Shown here piece after piece: positions 34,220 to 43,146 of a DNA stretch of 64,000 nucleotides. Below the pieces are notes generated by a model. It had not been told where the DNA came from and did no database searches. It was given only the letters and a program-made list of their open reading frames with translations. Location of the stretch: contig CAKSZH010000002.1 in assembly GCA_934525675.1 (NCBI GenBank), forward strand, positions 124,001 to 188,000, given 5' to 3'. The number at the start of each line of letters is the position of its first letter. Position 1 is the first letter of the stretch. Origin of the DNA: an uncultured Eubacteriales bacterium. GTDB taxonomy: Bacteria > Bacillota > Clostridia > Oscillospirales > CAG-272. A program made the translations under genes and the position numbers.

Positions 34220-36910
34220 TCAGTTTTTTCTGTGATGCAGAAAGATCAGCTGAAGCAGGAGCGAGAGGAGCAGAAACAGCAGCGGTGCACACCAGAGGAA
34301 CGCACAGCGAAACAGATTCATCTCGCCGATCCCGAGGAAATTGGCAATGGGACCAAGCGTCACGCCGCGGGCAATGAAGGTACAGAAAAACAGGAGGAAG
34401 CCGCCGGTCAGAGCGTTGATACGGAACCTTCCGCAGAAGATCCGGTAGATCACGAGGAACATACAGACCTGTGTGAGCAGGACGGACAAAAAGAGGTAAC
34501 ACCCCTGCCCCGACACCGCGTCGGTGCGTCCTGCGTACTGCGGGATCATAGAGAAGAAATAGAGCGCGATTCCGGTGACGATCGCCGCAATGACGGAATA
34601 AACCATCCCGGGACGAGGATGCGGTTTCGGCAGTTCCGACGGTCGGCTGTATGCGATCAGGAGCACGGCAAACACGTCCACGACAAGCCCGGAAATCAGA
34701 ATGATCGGCGCCGTGACGACCGGATTTCCGGCAAACAGTGCGGTCAGAACCAGCGCCGCGCGCAAAAACTGCGAGCAGGCAAGATACCGGAGCATGACCT
34801 TCATATGTAAGGAGGCGGAAACCGATGTTTCAAACGCCGCGAAAATGCTGTGGAGTCCGCCGTGCGAGCCTGCGCTTCTGCGGATGAGAATGTCAGAGGA
34901 GGTACGCATGAGCTGCCCTGCCCGGTTGCTGTCCGCGTGTCCTTCCACGGGAAGTTTGGTATAGTATTTGTCCGAAAAACCATCGTCGTCGTACCGGATC
35001 GGATCGCAAGTCACCGCAATGTCGGCACCTCGGATCAGTTCAAGAGAACCGTTTTCCACACTCAGAACCAACGTCCGTTTTCCGGCGGCGCGCAGGCGGT
35101 CTTCGTAGAGTTTCGCCGATTTTGCGGGATCCTCGGCGGGGATCATGCGGAACGCGGTACGGGACGCGTCTCCGGATGTCGGTTCCCCGAACCCTGCAAA
35201 CGATGCGTAATAACGTGTATCCGGTTCCACACCGACAAACAGCGTCACGTGGATGTGGTGTTCGGAAAAACGGTAAAGAAGTTCCGGAATGTGTTTTGCG
35301 ACGACGGGAGAAAAGACAAGAAAGCCCTCGAATACCAATCCGTCAGCCCCCGGTTCTTCGGTATAAAGATACAGGATGTGCGCATGCTTTTTTTCGTAAA
35401 CAGCGGCGCCGGAAAGCGCCGTGGTCACGGAAAAAGAGGTTGCCGGCAGGCGCGTTTTTCCAACGCGGTAATATGCGCAGGAACGGATACACTGACTGTC
35501 CGTTGACACATGACGGGTCACTGTTCCGTTAACCGTGGCGATTCGGATGCTGCCGAGGCTCCCTGATTCCCCCGTCGGCGGAACGTAATACGGCGTTCCG
35601 GAGGAAAGCTGGACCGTGTCAAGCTCGGTTCCGATCTTATGAAGCAGCGTGTAAAGTCCATCGTAATCGCGGCGGAGAATTTCATCCGTGCAGATCGCAT
35701 CGGCGGATTTGGCATCTCCCGCGGGCGAAAGAAAATATCCGCGGAAGAACTGATAGGCGGCGCAGAGCAAAGGGTCTGCTACTTCCCCGCCGAGATCCTC
35801 GCCCGATGCGATTTTTCCGCCTGCGTACAGGGCGACTGCATGCATCTGCCCGTCGTGGAGCGCGGCAGAACCGACCAGAATAACCTCGTTGATCTTCCGA
35901 ACGGAATCGAGCGCGCGGTCATTGAGAAAGATGAGCGTATCGGAGGTCCTGTCCGGTTTTGTGGCTTCCTCCGCAGAATGATAATATGTAAGTTTCGCAA
36001 AACTGACGACTTCCCCCGTCATGCAGGAGGTTGCAAGCGAGAGCGCAAGCAGGAACAGATCGAGGAAATCGGCATCCTTGACAAAGAACATTCCGATGAG
36101 GGTGACGGGGATCACGGAAATCAGCAGTGCAGTGCCGTAACGATGGTAGAAACGGTGAATCCTTGACAACGCCAACGGTTCCGGCTCGCCGGCATCCGGA
36201 ACGGACTGGTATCCGACGGCACCGAGAAAGGTGTCTTTCCCCGTTGCGGTGACGATTGCCGCGCCGGAACCACCGGTAATTTCCGACATGCCGAATATCA
36301 TATTCTCGTGATCGGGAACCTGGGATTTGCCGTCCGCAATGATGTCCGATGTTTTGGAGACCGGGATTCCACGACGTATCTCTCCCGTGTCCGGGTCGTA
36401 GGATACGGTCGATACCGTCAGCCCGGTTGCGCGGACGATTCTTGCGTCGGCAGGGACAATGTCGCCTGTTTCCAGAAGAATCAGATCGCCGGGGACGAGA
36501 TTTGCAGCGGCAGTGAAATAGATTTTTCCGTCACGCACGACTCTTGCCATCGGCATGGAAAAGAGTTGCATTTTCTCCCGTCCTCTCGCCGTTTGCAGAG
36601 AGATGACGGTGGATGCGGCAACGGACGCCGCAAGGATCAGCCAGATGGTAACCGCCGTCTGGAGCTTGGCGAAGCACGCGGCTACACAGGAGACAAGCAG
36701 GCACAGAAGCAGGGACGGGTCCGAGATCAGCCCCGCAAGGCAAGCCCGGACGCTCTTTTTTTTGATGGTAAACAGGGTGTTTTTCCCGTATTTCCGCATC
36801 CGGGAACGCGCTTCACCGCGGGAAAGCCCGGAGACGGTTCCGGTATGCAATTGATTGGCAACGGCATCGGCGTCAAGCAGGTGCCAGCCTTCCCGCAGGT
36901 TGAGCTTCAT
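34220..36910 (-). CDS. P-type ATPase-like membrane protein lacking all catalytic motifs
   Basis: The 896-residue protein has the full layout of a P2-type cation ATPase: an N-terminal cation-ATPase domain (GLSRGEARSRMRKYGKN), TM1-2 (about 57-107), actuator domain (VVRDGK..., VPGDLILLETGDIVPADARI), TM3-4 (260-307), large cytoplasmic domain (310-690) and six C-terminal helices. The catalytic residues are gone. DKTGT is replaced at 345-351 by LVGSAAL, TGES is TGEI (175-178) and TM4 PEGL is CMTGE (296-300). The TGD loop is FVGV (558-561), GDGxND is VENGSL near 618-623, and TM6 keeps only one Asp (GLVVDVFAV). It is therefore predicted not to hydrolyse ATP or pump ions. The frame is intact with GGGGGAGGA upstream. 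It lies between clpE and ylmC. Confidence 0.85.
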   Translation of the reverse strand: MKLNLREGWHLLDADAVANQLHTGTVSGLSRGEARSRMRKYGKNTLFTIKKKSVRACLAGLISDPSLLLCLLVSCVAACFAKLQTAVTIWLILAASVAASTVISLQTARGREKMQLFSMPMARVVRDGKIYFTAAANLVPGDLILLETGDIVPADARIVRATGLTVSTVSYDPDTGEIRRGIPVSKTSDIIADGKSQVPDHENMIFGMSEITGGSGAAIVTATGKDTFLGAVGYQSVPDAGEPEPLALSRIHRFYHRYGTALLISVIPVTLIGMFFVKDADFLDLFLLALSLATSCMTGEVVSFAKLTYYHSAEEATKPDRTSDTLIFLNDRALDSVRKINEVILVGSAALHDGQMHAVALYAGGKIASGEDLGGEVADPLLCAAYQFFRGYFLSPAGDAKSADAICTDEILRRDYDGLYTLLHKIGTELDTVQLSSGTPYYVPPTGESGSLGSIRIATVNGTVTRHVSTDSQCIRSCAYYRVGKTRLPATSFSVTTALSGAAVYEKKHAHILYLYTEEPGADGLVFEGFLVFSPVVAKHIPELLYRFSEHHIHVTLFVGVEPDTRYYASFAGFGEPTSGDASRTAFRMIPAEDPAKSAKLYEDRLRAAGKRTLVLSVENGSLELIRGADIAVTCDPIRYDDDGFSDKYYTKLPVEGHADSNRAGQLMRTSSDILIRRSAGSHGGLHSIFAAFETSVSASLHMKVMLRYLACSQFLRAALVLTALFAGNPVVTAPIILISGLVVDVFAVLLIAYSRPSELPKPHPRPGMVYSVIAAIVTGIALYFFSMIPQYAGRTDAVSGQGCYLFLSVLLTQVCMFLVIYRIFCGRFRINALTGGFLLFFCTFIARGVTLGPIANFLGIGEMNLFRCAFLWCAPLLFLLLSLLLQLIFLHHRKN

Positions 36911-36930
36911 AATGTCCTCCCCCGTCAGCG

Positions 36931-39276
36931 TCAGACACTGACCGTAGCGGTACAGGAAACCGACAGCTTCCCGTCCGCAACGGACAGTTCCACGGTGCGG
37001 TATTTGTGTTCGTAATCCGCAATGATGAGTTCCGCAAGCGGATCTTCCACTTCCCTCTGGATATAGCGGCGCATATTGCGCGCACCGAATTTGGAGGAGT
37101 AGGAATGCTCCGCGATATATTCTGCCGCGGCGGGAGTATAGCGGAATTCCAGTTCCTTTTCTTTGAGCGCTTCGGCAAGCTGACCGAGCATGATCTCGGC
37201 AATGCCTTTAAAATCTTCGCGGGAGAGAGCACGGAAGGTGATAATCTCGTCCACGCGGTTGAGAAATTCCGGGCGCAGGAAACCGGCGAGCGCCTTTTCG
37301 GTCTTCGCTTTGGCAGTAATCTCTTCGGAACCGGTGAAACCGACCGCGCCGGTGCCGGTATCGGAGCCGGCGTTGGTCGTCATGACAATGACGGTATTTT
37401 CAAAGTTGACAGTTCTCCCCTGCGCGTCGGTAATTCTGCCGTCGTCCAGAATCTGGAGCAGAATGTTCATGACGTCGGGGTGTGCCTTTTCAATCTCGTC
37501 AAAAAGGACAATGGAGTACGGTCTGCGGCGGATTTTTTCGGTCAGCTGTCCCGCTTCGTCGTACCCGACGTATCCGGGAGGCGCTCCGATGATCCGTGAG
37601 ACCGAATACTTTTCCATGAATTCCGACATATCGAGCCGGATCAGCGTTTCGGGAGACTGGAACAGATCGTTTGCCAGCGTTTTGACCAGTTCGGTTTTAC
37701 CGACACCGGTCGGACCGGCGAAAATAAAGGAAACGGGCTTGCGCTTGTACGCGATTCCTGCACGGTTGCGCTTGATGGCGCGGACAACCGCGTCTACCGC
37801 TTCGTCCTGTCCGACAATGTGCTCCTTGAGGCGCACGTCCAGTTTGTCAAGCCGGGCGTATTCGTCCTCACTGATACTGCTTGCGGGGATTCCCGTCCAG
37901 ATTTCGATGACGTCGGCAAGCTGCTTGACGCCGAGCGTGATTTTTTCGCAGGCGGGTTCCAGCTCATTCAGCCGGGCGGAAAGCTTCAGCTCGTCCGCTT
38001 TGATCTTGGTGATCTCCTCGAAGCGGACCTGGTCGGCACGGTCATCGGAGGCGGGCTCGCTTTCGAGCGCTTCCCTCTCGGCTTTCTTTTTGAGCAGGTT
38101 GTCGCGGATTTCGTAGGATTCGTTGAGTTCCGCGGACGAAAGCGACAGGTAGGAAGCCGCCTCGTCAAGCAGGTCGATTGCCTTATCGGGCAGATAGCGG
38201 TCGGTGATATACCGTTCCGACAGCGTGACCGCGCGGGTGAGGATTTCCTCCGGGATGTGAATTCCGTGGAACTGTTCGTAGTAGTGCTTGATCCCGCGAA
38301 GCATTTCCACTGTTTCCGCAACCGAAGGCTCGTTTACGATAATGGGCTGGAAGCGGCGTTCGAGCGCGGTGTCCTTTTCGATATACTTGCGGTATTCGGT
38401 GAGTGTGGTCGCGCCGATGAGCTGAAGCTCGCCCCGCGAGAGCGCGGGCTTGAGAATATTGGCGGCACTCATGCTTCCCTCGGAATTTCCGGCACCGACA
38501 ATGTTGTGTACCTCATCGATCACGAGAATGACATTTCCCGCTTCCTTGACCTCGGCGAGAAGCCCGAGGATTCTGGACTCAAACTGCCCGCGGAACTGGG
38601 TCCCCGCGACGAGCGCGGCAAGATCAAGGAGAAGAATTTCCTTGTTTTTCAGCTTATACGGAACATTCCCGGACGCGATGCGGATGGCAAGTGCCTCCGC
38701 AATGGCGGTCTTGCCGACACCGGGTTCGCCGATCAGACAGGGATTGTTTTTCTGTCTGCGGCAAAGGATCTGGGTAACGCGGGAAAGCTCCCGGTCACGC
38801 CCGACAATGGTGTCAAGCCGCCCTTTACGCGCCGCGGCAGTCAGGTTACGGCAATAAGTACCGAGGAACTTGTATTCTTTTTTGTTCTGTTTCTGTTTTC
38901 CGTCCTTGCGACCGCCGCGCGGCTTGTCCGGAGAAGTTTCCTCCTCCGCAGGAACGATTCCGCTTTCCTCAAACAGCTTCGGAAAATCGATGGCGGGAGC
39001 GCCGCCGTCTTCGTTGTCGTCCATGTCGGAGGGCTTGTCACCGGAATCATCGTCCTTTGCCGAGGACAGCATTTCATTCATGTTGTCTTCAAACGTGTCA
39101 ATCTGATCCGGGGAGATGTTGAATTTATCAAATACGTCGCCGAGCATATTGTCCACGGGCAGTCCCATTTCCTTGGCACAGCGCAGACAGATGCCCTCGC
39201 TTGTTTTCTTTCCGTTTTCCATTTTTGTCACAAAGATCACGGCGACCCGTTTGTGACATTTCGAGCACATGACCAT
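36931..39276 (-). CDS. ClpE-like ATP-dependent Clp protease ATP-binding subunit
   Basis: An unfoldase of the Clp/Hsp100 class, 781 residues. The N-terminus has a zinc finger, C4-x2-C7-x22-C30-x2-C33, the spacing of ClpE, in place of the double Clp-N repeat of ClpC. An acidic linker and a KR-rich segment follow (to about 135). AAA-1 has GEPGVGKT and VIDEVHN, a middle coiled coil follows (about 400-465), and AAA-2 has GPTGVGKT and LFDEIEKAHPDV. A VGF tripeptide (GAVGFTGSEE) supplies the ClpP-docking loop. It should feed substrates to ClpP. The acidic linker makes it longer than Bacillus ClpE (about 699). No CtsR box is evident upstream. Confidence 0.9.
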   Translation of the reverse strand: MVMCSKCHKRVAVIFVTKMENGKKTSEGICLRCAKEMGLPVDNMLGDVFDKFNISPDQIDTFEDNMNEMLSSAKDDDSGDKPSDMDDNEDGGAPAIDFPKLFEESGIVPAEEETSPDKPRGGRKDGKQKQNKKEYKFLGTYCRNLTAAARKGRLDTIVGRDRELSRVTQILCRRQKNNPCLIGEPGVGKTAIAEALAIRIASGNVPYKLKNKEILLLDLAALVAGTQFRGQFESRILGLLAEVKEAGNVILVIDEVHNIVGAGNSEGSMSAANILKPALSRGELQLIGATTLTEYRKYIEKDTALERRFQPIIVNEPSVAETVEMLRGIKHYYEQFHGIHIPEEILTRAVTLSERYITDRYLPDKAIDLLDEAASYLSLSSAELNESYEIRDNLLKKKAEREALESEPASDDRADQVRFEEITKIKADELKLSARLNELEPACEKITLGVKQLADVIEIWTGIPASSISEDEYARLDKLDVRLKEHIVGQDEAVDAVVRAIKRNRAGIAYKRKPVSFIFAGPTGVGKTELVKTLANDLFQSPETLIRLDMSEFMEKYSVSRIIGAPPGYVGYDEAGQLTEKIRRRPYSIVLFDEIEKAHPDVMNILLQILDDGRITDAQGRTVNFENTVIVMTTNAGSDTGTGAVGFTGSEEITAKAKTEKALAGFLRPEFLNRVDEIITFRALSREDFKGIAEIMLGQLAEALKEKELEFRYTPAAAEYIAEHSYSSKFGARNMRRYIQREVEDPLAELIIADYEHKYRTVELSVADGKLSVSCTATVSV

Positions 39277-39321
39277 TTTTTGAATTCCTTTCAGAAGTAT
39301 CGGGAAAGTGGAGGCTGCGGA

Positions 39322-40038
39322 CTAAGAACCGTAGCCGAAGAGTTTGTTCAGATATTGCATGATGTGAGTTTTTTCATAAACGCCGGCAAACTGGGAGTCT
39401 GGGTTCGACGAAGTTGCCAGCGCAAGCAGAGCCGCGCCGACTCTGGCAAGGAGCAGCACCACGACAAGAGCGAGCGCCACGCCGAGCAGAAATCCGAGCG
39501 TCTGATTGCAGAAGTGAATACCGGGGATGGAGGTAATAAGATCGGATACCCGGATGAGCACCGAAATCGCGATGATGGATACAAAAAACACAAGGAGAAA
39601 TCCGAGTACGGAGGAAACAAAGTCCACGATGGGACCGGAAACCGAGAGAGAGAATTCCCGGAGCTGTTCCGCTGTTGCCGCATTCTCCGTACCGGATGCG
39701 GAAATGGCGTTCATATCCACGCCGAGGTTGACAAGGAGTGCGCGGATGGAATCCGGCATTTCTTCAACCGCGCGGGAAAGATCAAAGGTTTCCGCTCCCG
39801 CGTCAAACATATTGCGGAACATTGAAAACACCGAGTCGCGGACCCACTCCCCGAGGAACCCCTGCGCCAGCCAGGAAGCCACCCTTCCGCCGAAGATATA
39901 TGCAAGGATCAAAGAGATCACAGTTTTTCCGAAGGACAGCACACTGCCGACAAACCCTTTTATCGTACAGAGAATGATGATGCCCGCCGCAGACAGAACC
40001 AGTATGCCGTCAAAGATCAGGTGCCAATATGCCGTCAT
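39322..40038 (-). CDS. CvpA family membrane protein
   Basis: A 238-residue integral membrane protein with four or five helices and the CvpA-like start (GILVLSAAGIIILCTIKGFV, GSVLSFGKTVISLILAYIFG). CvpA-type proteins were linked to colicin V export in E. coli and have unclear housekeeping roles elsewhere. A polar loop of about 70 residues with AVEEMPDSIRALLVNLGVD lies between helices. GGAGG precedes the ATG. It is 45 bp upstream of the ClpE-like gene and 11 bp downstream of the DUF5711 gene, so probably co-transcribed with both. Confidence 0.8.
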   Translation of the reverse strand: MTAYWHLIFDGILVLSAAGIIILCTIKGFVGSVLSFGKTVISLILAYIFGGRVASWLAQGFLGEWVRDSVFSMFRNMFDAGAETFDLSRAVEEMPDSIRALLVNLGVDMNAISASGTENAATAEQLREFSLSVSGPIVDFVSSVLGFLLVFFVSIIAISVLIRVSDLITSIPGIHFCNQTLGFLLGVALALVVVLLLARVGAALLALATSSNPDSQFAGVYEKTHIMQYLNKLFGYGS

Positions 40039-40049
40039 GAGCGTGCCTC

Positions 40050-41429
40050 CTACGGAAAAGTAATGTATTCAGCCGAATTACCCCGGAACAGATAGACCGT
40101 ACCCGTACCGGTCAGGGATATTGCCGTCCCGTCGGTATCGGTTTCAAAGAGTGACCGGGAACCGTCCTTCCGGATGCGGAGAATCCCGGTATCCGTAAGG
40201 AGACAGAGGTCTTCCCCGTTGTACTGTATGTCGGTTGCTTTGCCGTCAAGCGGGTGCTCCGAAAGGCTTTTACCGTCGTACACCGTCACGGTCAGCTTGC
40301 CGTCCGCGCCTTCGCGGGTAAACGCACAGCCGCTTCCGCTCATGCAAAACAGCCGGAGTGACTTTCCGGTGTCCGCAACTGTTTCCGTGCTTCCGTCCGC
40401 CGACAGGGTGCAGAGTTTCTGATCACTGATATATAAGAGCCTGCCGTCGGGGAGAAAGTCGCAGCGATAAACGAATCCCTCGGTTTGTGCAAGGGTCTCC
40501 TGCGTTTCGGAACCTACCCGGAAGCGGACAAACCGGGAAACGAATTTCCCGTTTTCGGCTGAAGCAGTGACATAAACGCAGGTTTTTCCCGTCGCATCCA
40601 GCGCGACGGCGGTGGTCGGCGCCGGTATCCGTACCGTATTCAGGAGATTCTGATTGCTGCCGTACACAAAAAGCTCGTTCGAGCTTCGCTCTCCCTCTGT
40701 CACCACCAGAAATACCCCGGAATCGGAAACTCCGGCTGTACAGACAGTATATTCAAATTCCTTCTTGAATATCCGTGAAAACGAATTTGAGAGCGAAACG
40801 CTTTTTCCGTTTTTTTCGTATGTAAGAATGTATTTGCCGGAAGCCGTCAGGACCGGCTCCTTCATATTGCTTTTTTCGTAAAGTGTCCGCCTGCCTGTCG
40901 CGGTATATGCGCAGAGATACCGATCACCGACGACCGCGAATCCGCCGCGATACGGAGCGTACACCTCGTGGTCGCCTGCCGCATATACGATGCGGTCGCT
41001 GACGGTCGCGTCCCAGTTTTCCACCGAGGAGGAAAGGTCGCGGAAGAAGTAATATAGATGGTTGTAAGTTAACGAAGAAGCGTGACTGATCGCCATAATC
41101 GCAACAAATATCAGGAGAAGGATACAGAGAAGGATCTGCGCCAGTGCATAGCGGTCGGAAACCGTTTCGTAGTACTCGTTGGTGGGACCTTCCACCCGGA
41201 TCCTTTTCTTACGGTTAAGAAAGCGGGAAAATACCTTTCCGAGATTGCTGTTCAAGAGGCGGCTTCTTCGTATATCGTTCCGGCTCCGGGAAGCGGCGCC
41301 TGCCTGCGGTTCACCCGAATCCGAAGCCTTTTCTCTGCTTTCGCGGGAGTCCGCGGATCCGATGGAGCTTTCGTTTTGGGGTTCTTCTCTGTTCTGGGAC
41401 TCATTCTGTGATTCCGGAGAATGGTGCAT
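40050..41429 (-). CDS. DUF5711-type membrane-anchored propeller-like protein
   Basis: A 459-residue protein. The N-terminal 90 residues are cytoplasmic and Ser/Glu/Arg/Asn-rich, one helix follows (about 97-118, ILLCILLLIFVAIMAI), and the outer part consists of repeated short beta units (GGFAVVGDRYLCAYTATGRR, ASGKYILTYEKNGKSVSL, PDGRLLYISDQKLC). This matches the DUF5711 layout found in Clostridia, probably a beta-propeller. The function is unknown. AAAGGAG precedes the ATG. It is directly upstream of cvpA. Confidence 0.75.
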   Translation of the reverse strand: MHHSPESQNESQNREEPQNESSIGSADSRESREKASDSGEPQAGAASRSRNDIRRSRLLNSNLGKVFSRFLNRKKRIRVEGPTNEYYETVSDRYALAQILLCILLLIFVAIMAISHASSLTYNHLYYFFRDLSSSVENWDATVSDRIVYAAGDHEVYAPYRGGFAVVGDRYLCAYTATGRRTLYEKSNMKEPVLTASGKYILTYEKNGKSVSLSNSFSRIFKKEFEYTVCTAGVSDSGVFLVVTEGERSSNELFVYGSNQNLLNTVRIPAPTTAVALDATGKTCVYVTASAENGKFVSRFVRFRVGSETQETLAQTEGFVYRCDFLPDGRLLYISDQKLCTLSADGSTETVADTGKSLRLFCMSGSGCAFTREGADGKLTVTVYDGKSLSEHPLDGKATDIQYNGEDLCLLTDTGILRIRKDGSRSLFETDTDGTAISLTGTGTVYLFRGNSAEYITFP

Positions 41430-41520
41430 GATTTTCTCCTTTCCGTCAAAATGGTTCCGGTGCCCGCCTGCCGCAAAGCAACACGGTTCCGTGAAAGATA
41501 ATGTTCAGCAGTCTTTGCTG

Positions 41521-42279
41521 TCAGTAACACACCTGCCAAAGGTACAACCCATCGGCAGGCGCGGTCGCACCCGCAAGACGGCGGTCAAGGCTGTCGGTCA
41601 CACGAGGAATGTCCTCCGGGGACAGTTTTCCTTCCGCAACGGCAAGCAGGGTCCCCGTCATGATCCGCACCATGTTGTAAAGAAAGCCGTCGGCTTCCAC
41701 CCGGAATACCACGCAGTCCCCCTCCCGTCCGACACCTGCGGAAAAGACCGTCCTTTCGGTGGTGGACACCTTGGAGCCTTCCGCCATATAAGCGCGGAAA
41801 TCGTGCTTCCCGACAAAGTTTCCGGCGGCGCGGTTCATTCTGTCAACCGCTTCATCCGTCAGATGCGCTCTGAATTGGAACGCCCGCCCTTCCAGAAACG
41901 GATTGCGGACAGGGTCATCATAGATAAAATAGCGGTATTCCTTGCTCTTTACATCGTATCTTGCGTGAAAGTTATCCGGAACAGGTGTTGCGCGATAGAC
42001 CGAGATGTCCTCCGGAAGATGCGCATTCAAAGCAAGCGGGACGCGCTCCGGCGGAATGGCGGTCGGAAGATCCGGCTGCCCTTTCTTTGAAACCGTCGCC
42101 GAGAACATTTCCGCGTGAACTCCGCTGTCGGTGCGGCTGCATCCGACAATGTCGCAGGGATAACCGAACAGTTCTTTTGCCGCGCGGTTGAGCTCCGCCT
42201 GCACAGAAGGCCCGTTTTTCTGAACCTGATACCCCTGATAGGCGCTGCCGAGGAACCGGATCGACAAGAGATATTTCAT
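41521..42279 (-). CDS. truA: tRNA pseudouridine(38-40) synthase TruA
   Basis: TruA makes pseudouridine at tRNA positions 38-40. The 252-residue product has the start MKYLLSIRFLGSAYQGYQVQ, the catalytic Asp in SRTDSGVHAE (residue about 52), the KEYRYFIYDDP segment and the FLYNMVRIMTGTLL motif. It sits just downstream of ecfT; the ecfA1-ecfA2-ecfT-truA order is classical in Firmicutes. Confidence 0.96.
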   Translation of the reverse strand: MKYLLSIRFLGSAYQGYQVQKNGPSVQAELNRAAKELFGYPCDIVGCSRTDSGVHAEMFSATVSKKGQPDLPTAIPPERVPLALNAHLPEDISVYRATPVPDNFHARYDVKSKEYRYFIYDDPVRNPFLEGRAFQFRAHLTDEAVDRMNRAAGNFVGKHDFRAYMAEGSKVSTTERTVFSAGVGREGDCVVFRVEADGFLYNMVRIMTGTLLAVAEGKLSPEDIPRVTDSLDRRLAGATAPADGLYLWQVCY

Positions 42280-42324
42280 TGTGTCGCCCTGCCTTTCCCC
42301 GGACAACTGCGTGTCACGGAAATG

Positions 42325-43146
42325 TTACATGGTATACCCGATTCCGAGATGATTGAGAACGATGATCCCCGCGCCGAGCGCGACAGGAATCAGGAGCGAT
42401 AGAATATCGGAAGGCCGGTAATGCAGAACGTTCATGCGCGTTCTGCCGTCGCCTCCGTGGTAACAACGGCATTCCATGGCGGTTGCCAGCTCGTCTGCAC
42501 GGTGAAACGCGGAGACAAACAGGGGGACCAGGATCGGAATGAGCGCTTTTGCACGCTTAATGAGTCCGCCGCTTGAAAAGTCTGCGCCGCGTGCTTTCTG
42601 CGCGGACATGATCTTTTCGGTTTCATCGACCAGTGTCGGGATGAACCGGAGTGCTATGGTCATCATCATGGCAAACTCGTGAACCGGCACGTGGATTTTT
42701 TTCAGGGGACCGAGCAGCTGCTCGATGGCGTCGGTCAGCGCAATCGGCGTGGTCGTGTAGGTGAGGAACATACTGGAACCGATGATGAGCACCAGAATAC
42801 GTATCACCATGAACGCCGCGTTGTAAAGTCCGCTTTCGTAGATACGGATAAATTTCCATTCAAAGAGCGGCTCCGCTTCACTGCGTGTCCAGAAAATGTT
42901 GATAATCAGCGTGAAAATAAGAATGAACAGGATCGGACGGATCGCCCGGAAGATGATTTTCATCGGGATGCGAGACAAGAGAATCAATACAACGGCAGAG
43001 ACAAGCAGGAGCGCAAAGCTGAGGATGTTCTTGCAAAGGAAAGAGCAGACGATATACAGAATGGCAAGCAGGATTTTTGCCCGCGGGTCCAGTCTGTGGA
43101 GCGGCGATTCGGCAGGATAATACTGCCCGAGTGCAATGCTTTTCAT
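42325..43146 (-). CDS. ecfT: ECF transporter transmembrane component EcfT
   Basis: EcfT couples the two ATPases to vitamin- or metal-binding S components. The 273-residue protein starts with ALGQYYPAESPLHRLDPRAK, typical of the family, has five or six helices, and carries the two coupling motifs QKARGADF and MECRCYHG that contact the ATPases. It overlaps ecfA2 by four bases. No S-component gene is nearby, so this is the shared (group II) module serving S components encoded elsewhere. Confidence 0.95.
   Translation of the reverse strand: MKSIALGQYYPAESPLHRLDPRAKILLAILYIVCSFLCKNILSFALLLVSAVVLILLSRIPMKIIFRAIRPILFILIFTLIINIFWTRSEAEPLFEWKFIRIYESGLYNAAFMVIRILVLIIGSSMFLTYTTTPIALTDAIEQLLGPLKKIHVPVHEFAMMMTIALRFIPTLVDETEKIMSAQKARGADFSSGGLIKRAKALIPILVPLFVSAFHRADELATAMECRCYHGGDGRTRMNVLHYRPSDILSLLIPVALGAGIIVLNHLGIGYTM

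Noticed and set aside
37819..39825. 668-codon open frame antisense to the ClpE-like gene
   Set aside because: It lies opposite a clearly recognised AAA+ gene, has no family match or ribosome site, and reflects codon bias that leaves antisense frames open.
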